Source: Microbacterium azadirachtae
GTDB lineage: Bacteria > Actinomycetota > Actinomycetes > Actinomycetales > Microbacteriaceae
Assembly (NCBI RefSeq): GCF_000956505.1
Contig: NZ_JYIX01000037.1
Span: forward strand, 248,001-312,000
Direction of reading: 5' to 3'
DNA length: 64,000 bases
The position numbers were made by a program, and so were the translations under genes. Below the pieces are notes generated by a model that searched no databases, was not told where the DNA came from, and saw only the letters and a list, made by a program, of their open reading frames with translations. Shown here piece after piece: positions 7,708 to 18,900 of the stretch (positions are counted from its first letter, which is position 1; every line of letters starts with the position of its first letter).

Positions 7708-7785
7708 CCTGACCTGACCTGACCTGACCTGATCTGATCTGACCTGATCTGACCTGATCTCTGATTCCCGATTCCTGATTCCCGA
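7698..7785. repeat. Pentanucleotide then heptanucleotide tandem repeat
   Basis: Twelve consecutive 5-mers, CCTGA or TCTGA, occupy 7698-7757. They are followed by 7-mers related to TTCCCGA at 7765-7785. The permease stop codon TGA (7705-7707) lies in the second unit, and AGGAGG for the ATPase begins 9 nt after the array. The array thus spaces two co-transcribed genes. Confidence 0.85.
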
Positions 7786-7804
7786 CTCTTGTAGGAGGTG
7801 CCCC

Positions 7805-9166
7805 ATGGCACTGAAGACCGCTCGCACGCCCGTGACGCTGGAGACCGGCGCGCCGCTCATCGACATCGATCGCGTGACGAAGTCGTTCCCCTCCGCCGAC
7901 GGCACCACGCTCGACGTGCTGTCGGAGATCTCGCTCACGCTGCGCAAGGGCGAGATCGTCGCCCTGCTCGGCAAGTCCGGATCCGGCAAGTCGACGCTGC
8001 TGCGCACGATGGCGGGGCTCATCGCGCCGACGACCGGGGAGGTGCGCTACCGCGGGGAGCGGCTCGACGGCGCGAACCCCGGCGTGGGGATGGTGTTCCA
8101 GTCGTTCGCCCTCATGCCGTGGCTCACGGTGCAGGCCAACGTCGAGCTGGGTCTCGAGGCCCGCGGCGTGCCCGCGGCGGAGCGCCGGGAGCGGGCGCTC
8201 GCCGCGATCGACGTGATCGGCCTGGACGGATTCGAGTCCGCGTATCCGCGCGAGCTCTCCGGCGGCATGCGCCAGCGCGTGGGCTTCGCGCGCGCCCTGG
8301 TGCTGCGCCCCGACGCGCTCCTCATGGACGAGCCGTTCTCGGCGCTCGACGTGCTGACCGCGGAGAACCTCCGGGGCGAGATCATGTCGCTCTGGGCGCA
8401 GCCGGACTTCCCGACCTCCGCGATCTGCATCGTGACGCACAACATCGAGGAGGCGGTGCTGCTCGCCGACCGGGTGATCGTGCTGGGATCCAATCCAGGG
8501 CACATCAAGGGGGAGGTCCCGATCCTGCTGCCCCGCCCGCGCGACCGCCGCAGCCCGTCGTTCGAGGCCACGATCGATGCGCTCTACGCCGTGCTCACCG
8601 ACACCGAGCGCACCGCGGTCCCGGCCTCGGCGCCGAGCCCCCTCAGCCACCCTTTGCCGGACATCACGGTCGGCGGGCTCGCCGGCCTCATCGAGATCGT
8701 GCATGCGCACAACGGGCAGACCGATCTGCCGGATCTCGCCGACGAGCTGTCGTTCGAGGTGGACGACCTGCTGCCACTCGTGGACGCCGCGCAGCTGCTG
8801 GGACTGCTCGAGGTCGAGGGCGCGCAGGCGTTCCTCCGCGGGGGAGGGCGGGAGTGGCTGACCGCCGATATCCAGACCAGCAAAGAGCTGTTCGCGGCGC
8901 GCGCGGTGCAGAACGTGCCGCTCATCAGGACGATCGTGAAGGCGCTGGAGAACAGCGACGACGGCGCGCTGCGCGACGACTTCTTCCTCGATCTGCTGCG
9001 GCGCGGATACACGGCGGAGGACGCCCGCAAGCAGCTCGACATCGCGATCGACTGGGGGCGCTACGGGGAGCTGTACGACTACGACGCCGACACGGGAGAG
9101 CTCGTGCTCGGCGAGCTCGCCGCCGAGGCGGAGCGGCATCTGGCCGCGGGGAGCGCTGCGGACTGA
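7805..9166 (+). CDS. ABC transporter ATPase with C-terminal AAA-associated domain
   Basis: A 453-residue protein. Residues about 15-255 form a nitrate/sulfonate-type ABC ATPase: Walker A GKSGSGKST, Q-loop FQSFALMPW, signature LSGGM and Walker B ALLMDEPFSALD, followed by the switch His in VTHNIEEA. Residues about 285-445 form the extra C-terminal domain typical of partners of duplicated anion permeases. The ribosome site is AGGAGG 6 nt before the ATG at 7805. It powers the fused permease encoded just upstream. The C-terminal domain may be a regulatory or substrate-sensing module; its role is not known to me. The gene converges on the citE-like gene, 44 nt away. Confidence 0.87.
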   Translation: MALKTARTPVTLETGAPLIDIDRVTKSFPSADGTTLDVLSEISLTLRKGEIVALLGKSGSGKSTLLRTMAGLIAPTTGEVRYRGERLDGANPGVGMVFQSFALMPWLTVQANVELGLEARGVPAAERRERALAAIDVIGLDGFESAYPRELSGGMRQRVGFARALVLRPDALLMDEPFSALDVLTAENLRGEIMSLWAQPDFPTSAICIVTHNIEEAVLLADRVIVLGSNPGHIKGEVPILLPRPRDRRSPSFEATIDALYAVLTDTERTAVPASAPSPLSHPLPDITVGGLAGLIEIVHAHNGQTDLPDLADELSFEVDDLLPLVDAAQLLGLLEVEGAQAFLRGGGREWLTADIQTSKELFAARAVQNVPLIRTIVKALENSDDGALRDDFFLDLLRRGYTAEDARKQLDIAIDWGRYGELYDYDADTGELVLGELAAEAERHLAAGSAAD

Positions 9167-9210
9167 GCTCGGGGGCACGTTCGCGCCCGGCCCGGCTGCC
9201 TGAGTCCGGG

Positions 9211-10029
9211 TCAGCCCGCGAGGATCGCCCTCGCCTGGCGCAGCACGGGCTCGTCGACCATGCGTCCCTCGAAGCGGAACACCCCAGGCCGGTGCTCGGC
9301 CTCGGCGAGCACCCGCTCGGCCCAGTCCCGCTCGGCGGGCGTCGCGGCATAGCCCTCGCGGATCACCGCGACCTGACTCGGGTGGATGCAGGCGGTGGCG
9401 TCGAAGCCGCTGGCCGCCGCATCGAGCACCTCGGCGCGGAGGCCCTCGACATCGGCGATGTCGAGGTGCACGGAGTCGATCGCCGCCTTCCCGAAGGCCT
9501 TCGCCGCCAGCAGCACGCGGGAGCGCGCGTGGCGCGCGACGTCGCGGTACCGGCCCGCATGAGCGCCCGCGGTGAACCGGCTCGACCGCCCTGCCATGCT
9601 CGCGACGAGATCCTCCGCGCCCCACATGAGCCCGATGACCGCGGGGTGCGCGGCGATCTCCTCGGCGTGGACGACGCCGCGCGCGGTCTCGCACAGCGCG
9701 AGCACCTGCAGGCCGGCGGCGTGCAGGGCGTCGAGGTCGGCGGCGGACTCGGCCTTGGCGAGCATCACCACGCGATACGCCGTGCCGCCGAGGGCGTCGA
9801 GGTCGAGCGCATGGTCGGGGGTGCTCGCCGGGTTCACCCGCACGATCGTGCGCTCCGGATCCAGTGCCGAGGCGGCGACCTTCGCGCGGGCGGCGGGCTT
9901 GTCGTCCGGCGCGACCGCGTCCTCGAGGTCCATGATCGCCGTGTCGGCGGCGGCGAGGGCCTTGGCGTAGCGGTCGTCACGATCCGCGGGGCAGAACAGC
10001 AGGGCGGGGCCGTGGATCGCGGCGCTCAT
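9211..10029 (-). CDS. CitE-like HpcH/HpaI family acyl-CoA lyase
   Basis: A 272-residue TIM-barrel protein of the citrate lyase beta-like family. The start ALLFCPADRDDRYAKAL, the metal-binding acidic stretch DLEDAVAPDDK, the R in IVRVNP and the late metal-ligand region MWGAEDL match the family. Its ATG (10029) overlaps the MaoC stop as ATGA, so translation is coupled. In Mycobacterium tuberculosis the syntenic Rv2498c is a beta-hydroxyacyl-CoA lyase acting in leucine catabolism, so I infer cleavage of HMG-CoA or a related 3-hydroxyacyl-CoA rather than citrate cleavage; no citrate lyase alpha or gamma gene is present. It is the last gene of the carboxylase operon. Confidence 0.85.
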   Translation of the reverse strand: MSAAIHGPALLFCPADRDDRYAKALAAADTAIMDLEDAVAPDDKPAARAKVAASALDPERTIVRVNPASTPDHALDLDALGGTAYRVVMLAKAESAADLDALHAAGLQVLALCETARGVVHAEEIAAHPAVIGLMWGAEDLVASMAGRSSRFTAGAHAGRYRDVARHARSRVLLAAKAFGKAAIDSVHLDIADVEGLRAEVLDAAASGFDATACIHPSQVAVIREGYAATPAERDWAERVLAEAEHRPGVFRFEGRMVDEPVLRQARAILAG

Positions 10030-10511
10030 CGGCTCTCCTCGACGGGAAGGCACTGCATGAGCGTCGACCGCGTGGCGAGGGCGACCACGGCGCCGTCCTG
10101 ATTGCGCCCGGTGTGCGCGAACTGCACGATGCCCTGTCCAGGGCGCGACGAGGACAGCCGCTTCGACACGATCAGCGTCTCGGCGTAGAGGGTGTCGCCG
10201 ATCCGCACGGGGGCGGGGAAGGACACGTCGGAGAAGCCGAGGTTCGCCACGATCGTGCCCATCGTGAGCTGCGCGACGGAGAGCCCGACGAGTGTGGACA
10301 GGGTGAACATGCTGTTCACCAGGCGCTCGCCGAATTCGGTGCCGGCGCTCCAGGCCGCATCCAGATGCAGGGCCTGGGTGTTCATGGTCAGGGTCGTGAA
10401 CAGCACGTTGTCGGCCTCGGTGACCGTGCGTCCTGGGCGGTGCAGGTAGACCGCGCCCTCCTCGAACTCCTCGAAGTAGAGTCCGCGCTGCTCGATGCGC
10501 TTCTCGCTCAC
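10026..10511 (-). CDS. MaoC-like hot-dog dehydratase
   Basis: A 161-residue single hot-dog protein. MaoC/NodN-like features are the N-terminal [26 protein letters not shown] and the central [20 protein letters not shown]. It probably hydrates or dehydrates an enoyl-CoA made in this operon. It starts at GTG 10511, overlapping the biotin carboxylase stop (GTGA), and its own stop overlaps the next ATG. Such tight coupling supports a single pathway. Synteny with mycobacterial Rv2499c supports a role in leucine or other branched-chain acyl-CoA breakdown. The classical Asp/His pair is less clear here than in long-chain MaoC hydratases, so the reaction is inferred. Confidence 0.82.
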   Translation of the reverse strand: MSEKRIEQRGLYFEEFEEGAVYLHRPGRTVTEADNVLFTTLTMNTQALHLDAAWSAGTEFGERLVNSMFTLSTLVGLSVAQLTMGTIVANLGFSDVSFPAPVRIGDTLYAETLIVSKRLSSSRPGQGIVQFAHTGRNQDGAVVALATRSTLMQCLPVEESR

Positions 10512-12547
10512 GTCGTCTCCTGTGGTTCGCCCGGCGCGTCGGATGCCGCGTCATCGGATGTCGCGTCGCCGGCATCGGGGGTGATCGTCGCCAGGGTCTG
10601 TCCGCGCGCGACGGTGTCGCCCTGCGCCGCGTGCAGCGAGACGGTGCCGGTGACGCCCGCGCGCAGCACGTGCTCCATCTTCATCGCCTCGACGACGAGG
10701 ACGGGGTCGCCCTCCTCGACCCTGGAGCCGTCGGACGCGTGCACGAGCACGACCGTCCCCGGCATGGGGGAGTCCAGATGGGGCTGCGTCTCCGCGGCGG
10801 TGGCACCGCCGTGCGAGACGCGGTCCACGGCGACCTCGAAGACCGCACCCGCGTGCGCGACCGCGATCCGATCGGATCCGGTCGCGTACGCCGCGATCGT
10901 GCGGGTGACGCCGTCGATCGTGATCGTGCACCCCGAGGGCTGCTCGGCGCGCCGCGCCGCCGCGACGGGGGAGGACCCGTCGACCGCGACCGACAGGGCG
11001 GATCCGGATCCGGTCACGAGCACCTCGGCGCGGCGCTCGCCGCAGACCAGCGCATAGCGGCGCGGGGCGGGGATGCCGAGGCGCCAGCCGTCGAGGCGAC
11101 TCCACGGGCTCGACACCGTCACGGCCTCTGGCACGCGGGCGTCGTCGAGCAGCAGCGCCGCCTCCGCGAACACGCGCGCATCGGCTTCGGCGAACGCGAG
11201 GTCGTCGAAGCGGCGGGCGATGAGGTCGGTGTCGAGGTCGCCCGCGACGACCTCCGGAAGCTCGAGCAGCGCCCGCACGAACTCCACGTTCGTCGGGAAG
11301 CCGAACACCGCGGTCTCGTCGAGCGCCCGCACCAGCCTGCGGCGGGCCTCGTCGCGATCCGCGCCGTGCGCGATGATCTTCGCGAGCATGGGGTCGTAGT
11401 CGATCGACACGTCCAGGCCGTCGGCGATCGCCGTGTCGACCCTGATCCCCTCGCCCCCGGGGTGGATCACGCGCTGCACCCGGCCGCCCGTGGGCAGGAA
11501 GCCGGAGGCGGGATCCTCGGCGTAGATGCGCGCCTCGATGCTGTGGCCGCGCAGCACGACGTCGTCCTGCGCGAAGGCGAGCGCGTGGCCTGCGGCGATG
11601 AGCAGCTGCTGCTCCACGAGGTCGAGCCCTGTGACCTGCTCCGTGACGGGATGCTCCACCTGCAGTCGCGTGTTCATCTCCATGAAGAAGAACTCGTCCG
11701 GCCTCGCGGCCTCGACGATGAACTCGACGGTGCCGGCGCCGCGGTAGTCGACGCTGCGGGCGGTCTCGCAGGCCGCCGCGCCGATCGCCGCACGCGTGGC
11801 CGCATCGAGCAGCGGGGACGGCGCCTCCTCGATCACCTTCTGGTGCCGGCGCTGCAGCGAGCACTCGCGCTCGCCGAGGTGCACGACACGGCCGTGCGCG
11901 TCCGCGAGGATCTGCACCTCGATGTGCCGCGGGGTCGTGAGGTAGCGCTCCAGGAACAGCGCGTCGTCGCCGAAGCTCGCGGCGGCCTCGCGCCGCGCCG
12001 CGGCGATGGCGTCGGCGAGGTGCGCCTCGTCCTCGACCACGTGCATGCCCTTGCCGCCGCCGCCCGCCGAGGGCTTGATGAGCAGCGGATAGCCGATGCC
12101 CGGCGCCGCGGCGATGAGGTCCGCATCGCTGAGACCTGGGCGGGCGATTCCCGGCACCGTGGGCACGTCGCGCTCGGCGACGGCGAGCTTGGCCGTGATC
12201 TTGTCGCCCATCGTGCGGATCGCGTCCGCGGTCGGCCCGATGAACACGATCCCGGCGTCGGCGCACGCCTGCGCGAATGCGGCGTTCTCGGCGAGGAAGC
12301 CGTAGCCGGGGTGGATCGCCTGTGCGCCGGTCGCCCGGGCGGCGTCCAGCACGGCGTCGATGTTCAGGTAGCTCTGCGCTGCGGGGGCGGGGCCGATCCG
12401 CACGGCGACGTCGGCGAGGGCGACGTGCCGGGATCCGGCGTCGGCGTCGCTGTAGACGGCGACGGAGCGGATCCCGAGTCGGCGCAGCGTCGCGATGACG
12501 CGGCAGGCGATCTCGCCGCGATTGGCGATGAGGACGGTGTCGAACAT
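10508..12547 (-). CDS. Acyl-CoA carboxylase alpha subunit (biotin carboxylase plus biotin carrier)
   Basis: A 679-residue protein that carboxylates its own biotin with bicarbonate and ATP. It begins [18 protein letters not shown], has the ATP-grasp glycine loop [14 protein letters not shown] (about 160), catalytic residues in [14 protein letters not shown] and [16 protein letters not shown] (about 290), and a C-terminal biotinyl domain with the target Lys in EAMKMEHVL (about 630). I start at the ATG at 12547 because homology begins there, though its ribosome site is weak and ATGs at 12631 and 12655 are in frame. A 113-nt gap separates it from the carboxyltransferase gene. Together they are most like methylcrotonoyl-CoA carboxylase (AccA1/AccD1 of mycobacteria). 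Confidence 0.93.
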   Translation of the reverse strand: MFDTVLIANRGEIACRVIATLRRLGIRSVAVYSDADAGSRHVALADVAVRIGPAPAAQSYLNIDAVLDAARATGAQAIHPGYGFLAENAAFAQACADAGIVFIGPTADAIRTMGDKITAKLAVAERDVPTVPGIARPGLSDADLIAAAPGIGYPLLIKPSAGGGGKGMHVVEDEAHLADAIAAARREAAASFGDDALFLERYLTTPRHIEVQILADAHGRVVHLGERECSLQRRHQKVIEEAPSPLLDAATRAAIGAAACETARSVDYRGAGTVEFIVEAARPDEFFFMEMNTRLQVEHPVTEQVTGLDLVEQQLLIAAGHALAFAQDDVVLRGHSIEARIYAEDPASGFLPTGGRVQRVIHPGGEGIRVDTAIADGLDVSIDYDPMLAKIIAHGADRDEARRRLVRALDETAVFGFPTNVEFVRALLELPEVVAGDLDTDLIARRFDDLAFAEADARVFAEAALLLDDARVPEAVTVSSPWSRLDGWRLGIPAPRRYALVCGERRAEVLVTGSGSALSVAVDGSSPVAAARRAEQPSGCTITIDGVTRTIAAYATGSDRIAVAHAGAVFEVAVDRVSHGGATAAETQPHLDSPMPGTVVLVHASDGSRVEEGDPVLVVEAMKMEHVLRAGVTGTVSLHAAQGDTVARGQTLATITPDAGDATSDDAASDAPGEPQETT

Positions 12548-12660
12548 CTCGCGCCCCACGCCCCCCTCCGGTCGGCGCTTCGCGCTGCCCGGAGCCTCCG
12601 GGGCGCGTGGGCCCTGCTCAGTGCGGCGCATGTCAACCGGCTCTGTATGACGCATCTCAC

Positions 12661-14277
12661 TCACATCCGGAAGACGCCGAATTGCCCGCCGGATGCTGCA
12701 CCGGCGGCCGGCTGGTCGGTCGAAGGGGCCCGCATGACGACGTCGAGCGCGAGGCCCAGCACATCGCGGGTCTGGCCCGGCTCGATGATCCCGTCGTCCC
12801 ACAACCGGGCCGTGGAGTAGTAGGGGCTGCCCTGCTCGTCGTAGGCGGCCCGGATCGGGGCCTGGAACTCGGCCTCCTCCTCGGTCGACCAGGATCCGCC
12901 CGCCGCCTCGATCTGATCGCGACGCACGGTCGACAGCACCGACGCGGCCTGCGGTCCGCCCATGACCGACACGCGGGCCCCTGGCCAGAGCCAGAGGAAC
13001 CGCGGCGAGTACGCCCTCCCGCACATCGAGTAGGTGCCGGCGCCGAAGGATCCGCCCACGACGACCGTGAGCTTCGGGACCGACGCGGTCGCGACGGCGT
13101 TCACCATCTTCGCGCCGTGCTTCGCGATGCCGCTCGCCTCGTACTCGCGACCGACCATGAAGCCGGTGATGTTCTGCAGGAACAGCAGCGGCGTGCGGCG
13201 CTGCTCGCAGAGCTGGATGAAGTGCGCTCCCTTGAGCGCCGACTCCCCGAACAGCACCCCGTTGTTCGCGATGATCCCGACGCGGTGTCCGTGGATGTGC
13301 GCGAACGCGGTCACCAGCGTGGTGCCGTACTCGGGCTTGAACTCCGTGAACGCGCCGTCGTCGACGATGCCGCGGATGATCCCGCGCGCGTCGTACGGCA
13401 CCGTCAGCTCGACCGGGACCGCGTCGAGCAGATCGACGACGGGTGGTTCCACGACCGCGGCGACCGGATCCGCGAGGCCGGGGGAGGGCGGCAGCGTCGC
13501 CACGATGTCCCGGACGATCTGCAGCGCGTGCTCGTCGTTCTCTGCGAGGTGGTCGGCGACGCCGGAGACCCGGGTGTGCACCTCTCCGCCGCCGAGGTCC
13601 TCCGCGCTCACGACCTCGCCAGTCGCCGCCTTCACGAGCGGAGGGCCGCCGAGGAAGATCGTGCCCTGGTTGCGTACGATCACCGTCTCGTCGCTCATCG
13701 CAGGGACGTAGGCGCCGCCCGCGGTGCTCGAGCCCATGACCGCCGCGATCTGCGGGATGCCGTCGCGGGACATCCTGGCCTGGTTGTAGAAGATGCGGCC
13801 GAAGTGGTCGCGATCGGGGAACACCTCGTCCTGCATCGGCAGGAACGCGCCGCCGGAGTCCACGAGGTAGATGCAGGGCAGCCGGTTCTCGGCCGCGATC
13901 TCCTGCGCGCGCAGGTGCTTCTTGACCGTGATCGGGTAGTAGGTGCCGCCCTTGACCGTGGCGTCGTTCGCGACGACCATGACATGCCGGCCGTGGACGA
14001 GTCCGATCCCCGCGACCACGCCGCCCGAAGGGGCGTCGCCGCCGTACAGGCCGTAGCCCGCGAGGGGCGCGACCTCGAGGAACGGGCTGCCGACGTCGAG
14101 CAGGTGGTCGACCCTGTCCCTGGCGAGGAGCTTGCCGCGCTCGGTGTGGCGGATGCGGGACTTCTCCGGTCCCCCGAGAGCAGCCTCTGCGCGGCGCACG
14201 CGCAGCTCGTCGACGAGCTCCCGGTAGGTCGGCGCTGGCGCGCTCGGCGCGGATGACTGCGGCACGGAACCCTCCAT
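12661..14277 (-). CDS. Acyl-CoA carboxylase beta subunit (carboxyltransferase)
   Basis: A 538-residue crotonase-fold carboxyltransferase that moves the carboxyl group from biotin to an acyl-CoA. The N-terminal half holds [21 protein letters not shown] and the CoA-binding region [36 protein letters not shown] (spelled here only to locate residues about 145-180, key motif DSGGAFLP). The C-terminal half holds the oxyanion loops NITGFMVG and [22 protein letters not shown]. The [11 protein letters not shown] signature and the NITGFMVG motif are typical of methylcrotonoyl-CoA or geranyl-CoA carboxylases rather than propionyl-CoA carboxylases. ATG at 14277 follows a promoter that overlaps a TetR-type operator. 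It is the first gene of the carboxylase-MaoC-CitE operon. Confidence 0.92.
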   Translation of the reverse strand: MEGSVPQSSAPSAPAPTYRELVDELRVRRAEAALGGPEKSRIRHTERGKLLARDRVDHLLDVGSPFLEVAPLAGYGLYGGDAPSGGVVAGIGLVHGRHVMVVANDATVKGGTYYPITVKKHLRAQEIAAENRLPCIYLVDSGGAFLPMQDEVFPDRDHFGRIFYNQARMSRDGIPQIAAVMGSSTAGGAYVPAMSDETVIVRNQGTIFLGGPPLVKAATGEVVSAEDLGGGEVHTRVSGVADHLAENDEHALQIVRDIVATLPPSPGLADPVAAVVEPPVVDLLDAVPVELTVPYDARGIIRGIVDDGAFTEFKPEYGTTLVTAFAHIHGHRVGIIANNGVLFGESALKGAHFIQLCEQRRTPLLFLQNITGFMVGREYEASGIAKHGAKMVNAVATASVPKLTVVVGGSFGAGTYSMCGRAYSPRFLWLWPGARVSVMGGPQAASVLSTVRRDQIEAAGGSWSTEEEAEFQAPIRAAYDEQGSPYYSTARLWDDGIIEPGQTRDVLGLALDVVMRAPSTDQPAAGAASGGQFGVFRM

Positions 14278-14315
14278 CGGGTAGGGCCATCGGGCGAGGA
14301 TGGGACTCGTGATTC

Positions 14316-14344
14316 AGATTAGCGAGCGTTAACTGAAATGTCCA
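14316..14344 (-). promoter_or_regulatory. Carboxylase operon promoter with operator
   Basis: On the minus strand TGGACA (14339-14344) and TAATCT (14316-14321) are separated by exactly 17 nt. The operator TTAGCGAGCGTTAACT (14319-14334) covers the spacer and the edge of the -10 box, so a bound repressor would block RNA polymerase. It matches 14 of 16 bases of the site at 4725. The start codon lies about 32 nt beyond the expected transcript start. Confidence 0.68.
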
Positions 14345-14371
14345 CGGGTCACTCGCCCGGAGTGCGCGCGT

Positions 14372-14929
14372 TCAGACCCCGTACTCGTCGCCGATGCGGT
14401 CGCGGAGCTGGATGCTGCAGGCGGCGACGGTCTCGTCCCACACCGTGGTGGCGCCGTCCTGGGCCGTGTCGGAGATCGCGCGCAGCACGCGGATCGGCAC
14501 GTCGAACTGGTCGGCGACCCACACGTAGGCGTAGGTCTCCATGTCGACGAGGACCCCGCCGAGGCCGCGGATCCGCTCGACCACCGCGACATCGTCGACG
14601 AAGCTGTCGCCCGTCGCGATCACGAGGCCGTCGCGGCCGGTCGCGACGCGCGGCGGCAGCGAGACGTGCTGGCCGATCACGCCGTCCAGATCCTGCACGT
14701 CGTGCTGGATCGCGGCGGTGATCTCGTAGACGCCACCCGGGAGCTCCGGATCCACTCCGCCGGCCGTGCCGACGACGACGATCTCCTCGTACGCGGCCGC
14801 GTCGAGCGCGCGGGTGAGGCCGTAGGCGGCCTTGAGCTTGCCGGGGCCGGTCACGAGCCGGTCGAAACCCTCCAGCGACTCGGGGAAGGCCTGCAGTTCG
14901 GACGCGAGGGCGGCGACGAGGAGTCTCAT
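14372..14929 (-). CDS. MTA/SAH nucleosidase-like protein
   Basis: A 185-residue protein of the nucleoside phosphorylase/nucleosidase superfamily, likely hydrolysing 5-methylthioadenosine, S-adenosylhomocysteine or a related nucleoside. Visible features are the start [15 protein letters not shown], the glycine turn TGPGKLKA, the VGTAGGVD loop, GDSFVDD, and [13 protein letters not shown], which is the purine-site VDMEx motif. It is shorter than E. coli MtnN (about 230), so it belongs to a compact actinobacterial branch. GGAGGC precedes the ATG at 14929. It is divergent from nadE. Confidence 0.78.
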   Translation of the reverse strand: MRLLVAALASELQAFPESLEGFDRLVTGPGKLKAAYGLTRALDAAAYEEIVVVGTAGGVDPELPGGVYEITAAIQHDVQDLDGVIGQHVSLPPRVATGRDGLVIATGDSFVDDVAVVERIRGLGGVLVDMETYAYVWVADQFDVPIRVLRAISDTAQDGATTVWDETVAACSIQLRDRIGDEYGV

Positions 14930-15041
14930 GCCTCCATCCTCGCAGGCGCGGTCCGAGCGTCGCCTGCGTTCACGCGCCGGTGCTTCGACAGGCTCAGCAA
15001 CCGGAATCGACGCATACTGGTTCCACGACCGAAGGAGAAGC

Positions 15042-15860
15042 ATGACCCTGCAGCAGGACATCGCCGCCGATCTCGGAGTGCGTCCCGACATCGACCCCGC
15101 CGCCGAGATCGACCGCCGGGTCGGCTTCGTCGTCGACTACCTCCGGCGCACGGGTGCCAAGGGCTACGTGCTGGGGATCTCGGGCGGGCAGGACTCGACG
15201 CTCGCCGGGCGCCTCGCGCAGCTCGCCGTCGAGAAGGTGCGCGCCGAGGGCGGCGAGGCGACGTTCATCGCCGTGCGCCTGCCCTACCGGGTGCAGCACG
15301 ACGCCGACGACGCGACCGCGGCGATGGCGTTCATCGCCGCGGACGAGGGCGTCGAGGTCAACATCGAGCACGGGGTCGACGGCCTCGAGAACGACCTCGA
15401 GGCCGCGGGCCTGGAGGACGTCGCCGACTTCCACCGCGGCAACATCAAGGCGCGTCTGCGGATGGTCACGCAGTACGCGATCGCCGGTCAGCGCGGCATG
15501 CTCGTGATCGGCACCGATCACGCCGCCGAGGCGGTGACCGGGTTCTTCACGAAGTTCGGCGACGGGGCGGCCGACCTCACGCCGCTCGCGGGGCTCACCA
15601 AGCGGCAGGGGCGCGCGCTGCTGCTCGAGCTCGGCGCATCGGACCGCCTCGCCTACAAGGTGCCGACGGCCGACCTCCTCGACGGCACGCCGGGGCGCGC
15701 CGACGAGGACGAACTCGGGCTCACCTACGAGCAGATCGACGACTTCCTGGAGGGGCGCCAGGTCGAGGCGAGTGCGGCCGAGCGCATCGAAGCGCGCTAC
15801 CTCGCCACCTCGCACAAGCGCCGCCAGCCGGTCACGCCCGACGACACCTGGTGGCGCTGA
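15042..15860 (+). CDS. nadE: NH3-dependent NAD+ synthetase
   Basis: A 272-residue cytoplasmic enzyme converting nicotinic acid adenine dinucleotide, ATP and ammonia to NAD+. The PP-loop [14 protein letters not shown] is at about residue 46. Family motifs [36 protein letters not shown] and [16 protein letters not shown] are all present. It lacks a glutaminase domain, so ammonia is the nitrogen source. GAAGGAG lies 5 nt before the ATG at 15042 and CATACT at 15012 is a plausible -10 box. Length and motifs match NadE of E. coli type. Confidence 0.96.
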   Translation: MTLQQDIAADLGVRPDIDPAAEIDRRVGFVVDYLRRTGAKGYVLGISGGQDSTLAGRLAQLAVEKVRAEGGEATFIAVRLPYRVQHDADDATAAMAFIAADEGVEVNIEHGVDGLENDLEAAGLEDVADFHRGNIKARLRMVTQYAIAGQRGMLVIGTDHAAEAVTGFFTKFGDGAADLTPLAGLTKRQGRALLLELGASDRLAYKVPTADLLDGTPGRADEDELGLTYEQIDDFLEGRQVEASAAERIEARYLATSHKRRQPVTPDDTWWR

Positions 15861-15950
15861 GGCGGGGGGTCCTGACCCGGTGATGTCGGCGGTCCCGTCT
15901 AGGGTCGAAGCGACGGCCTGATCGGTCGCCACCCGAAGACAGGAGCCGTC

Positions 15951-18900
15951 GTGCGCGTGATCACCCCCTCCGGATCCGACCGGAAGCGCGTGATCTGGAG
16001 CGCTACGGATCTGAAGCTCGCGGCGGAATGCGAATTCGCCTGGGCACGCGCGGTCGACGCGAAGCTCGGGCGGGTCGAACCGGTCGAGGATCCGGAGGAT
16101 GCCACGCTCGCCCGCGCCGCGGCGATGGGCGATGCGCACGAGCTCGTGGTGCTCGACGACTACATCGCCGAGCACGGGCGATCCGTCGACGGAGGGCCGG
16201 GCGTGATCGAACTGCCCAAGGTGTCGTCGACCGATGCCGAGGCGCTCGCGGGCGTCGTCGCCGACACGCTGCGCGCGCTGCGGTCCGAGGCGACGGTGGT
16301 CTACCAGGCCGCGTTCTCGACGCCCGAGTTCGTCGGGTTCGCCGACTTCCTGAGCCGCGACCCGGACGGCCGGTGGCGCGTGCAGGACTCCAAGCTCGCC
16401 CGCACGGCCAGGGTCACGGCGCTCATGCAGCTGGCGGCATATGTCGACCAGCTCGATCGGCTGGGCATTCCGCGCTCCGACGAGGTGGATCTGATCCTCG
16501 GCGACCGCAGCATCTCGACGCATGCGGTGAGCGATCTGCTGCCGCTGTTCCACGTGCGGAGGGCCCGCCTGCGCGCCCTCATCGCCGACCGACGCATCGA
16601 CGAGGGCGCGGTCGGTGCCCCGCTCGCCTGGGGCGATGACCGCGGCGACCTGCAGATCGTCGCGTGCGGGCGCTGCGCCACATGCGAGCTCGAGGTCGTG
16701 GCGCACCGAGACCTGCTGCTCGTCGCGCGTATGCGTCCGGTGCAGCGGGCGCGCCTCCGCGTCGCGGGCATCCGGACGATCGACGACCTCGCGGCCACGG
16801 CCGATGCCCCAGAGGGCATGAGCACCGAGACCTTCGAGGCGCTGCGCGCGCAGGCCCGGCTGCAGCTCGCCGCGATGGCCGCGGAGGCCGAGTCCGCGGC
16901 CATCGCCGCCGACGCGCAAGGCGCCGCCGACGCGCATCCGGTGCCGCCGTTCGAGGTCGTCTCCGCCGCGGCCATCGGCATGATGCCGCGCCCCAGCCGC
17001 GGCGACCTGTTCTTCGATTTCGAGGGGGATCCGCTCTACACCGAGCAGTGCGAGGGCGAACCCCAGGAGAACAAGCTGTGGGGCCTCGACTACCTGTTCG
17101 GCTGGGTCGACGATGCGGAGCAGTACTCGGCGCTGTGGGCGCACGACTTCGCGGCGGAGAGGCAGGCGCTGCTCGACTTCCTCGACTTCGTCGCCGCGCG
17201 GCGCGCGGCGCACCCCGACATGCACATCTACCACTACGCGCCGTACGAGACCTCGCACCTGCAGAACATGGCGGAGCGCTACGGCGTGGGTGAGGCCGAG
17301 GTCGACCGGCTGCTCCGGGAGGGCGTGTTCGTCGACCTGTACCCGCTGGTGCTGCGGACGGTGCGGATCGGATCCCGGTCGTACTCGATCAAGAAGCTCG
17401 AGCCGCTCTACATGGGCGCGGAAGTGCGCACGAGCGATGTGCAGAAGGGCGACGACTCGATCGTCCAGTACGTGCAGGCGCGAGGACTCGCCGCCTCGGG
17501 GCGCACGGCCGAGGCCGATGGGATCCTCGCCGATCTCGCCGACTACAACCGCTACGACTGCGTCTCGACGCGCCGCCTGCGCAACTGGCTCGTGGGTCTC
17601 GCGCGCGAGGCCGGTGTGCTGCCGGCGCCGCCGGACGAGCCGGAGACCCGCGCCTACGAACCGGCGCCGCTCTCGCTCGCGCTCCAGGCCGAGGGGCAGC
17701 GCGTGCAGGCGGAGGGCGGAGACGGCCAGACGTACCGGGTCGCTGCCGCTGCGATCGACTACTTCCCGCGCGAGGCGAAGAGCTTCTGGATCTCGCACTT
17801 CCAGCGCCTGCGCGAACCCGTGACGCTGTGGGAGTCCACGCGCGACGTACTGCGGGTCGACCCCGACCGCTCTGCGGTCGCGCAGGACTGGGGGCAGGAG
17901 GAGGGCGCCCGCGCGGTCACGCGCCTCGTCGACCTGCACGGCGAGGTCGCGCCGGGAAGCACCCTGAACGTCGGCGGCAGTCCCTTCGCGCTGTACGAGG
18001 CCCCCGCGCCGTTCTTCGGAGAGTTCCCCACCCGCGTGATCCACGTGCCGCACGAGGTCGAGATCGTCGAGGTGCTCGACGACGGGTACCGGATCCGGGA
18101 GCGCTCGATCGGCGGGCAGACCTGGGACGAGCTGCCGCTCGCGCTCACCCCGGCCTCACCGCCCCGGGTGAACTCCCTGCAGGGCGCGATCGAGGAATGG
18201 GCCGGATCCGTGCTGTCGGCGTCACCGGAGTTCCCGCAGGATCCGGCGACCGATGTGCTGCGCCGGATCGTGCCGCACACGCTCTCGGGCGGGCCGCTGC
18301 CGGTCGTGGAGACGGGACCCGACGGGCACCCCGGCGGCAGCGCAGACGCCGCCGATGCGATCGTGCGGGGCGTGCTCGACCTCGACCGCAGCTACCTCGC
18401 CGTGCAGGGCCCTCCCGGCACCGGCAAGACCTACACGGCCTCGCACGTCATCGCCCGGCTCGTGAACGACCACGGATACCGCATCGGCGTGGTCGCGCAG
18501 TCGCACGCGATCGTGGAGAACCTGCTCGACCGGGTGGTCGCGGCCGGAGTGCCTGGCGAGCAGGTGGCGAAGGCGCCGAAGGATCCGCACGGGCAGGAAC
18601 CCGTCTTCACCGTGATCCGCAAGGACGGGATGGCCGGGTACCTCGCAGAGCAGGCCTCTGCGGGTCGCGGCTGCGTGGTCGGCGGCACCGCCTGGGACTT
18701 CTCCAGCACCCGGCGCGTGCAGCGCGGCGAGCTCGACCTGCTCGTGATCGACGAAGCGGGTCAGTTCTCGCTCGCCTCCACGATCGCGGTCGCCGTCTCC
18801 GCGCAGCGCCTGCTGCTCCTCGGCGACCCGCAGCAGCTGCCGCAGGTCAGCCAGGGCACGCACCCCGAACCCGTCGACACCTCGGCGCTCGGCTGGGTCA

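Noticed and set aside
7646..9694. Long minus-strand frame with RSDQV/RSGQV repeats
   Set aside because: The repeats only reflect the CCTGA array, and the rest is antisense to the ATPase gene.
10508..14290. A 1260-codon open frame joining the carboxyltransferase region to the biotin carboxylase
   Set aside because: Before 12547 it encodes only a shadow of the carboxyltransferase gene in another frame. Homology to biotin carboxylase starts at the ATG at 12547.
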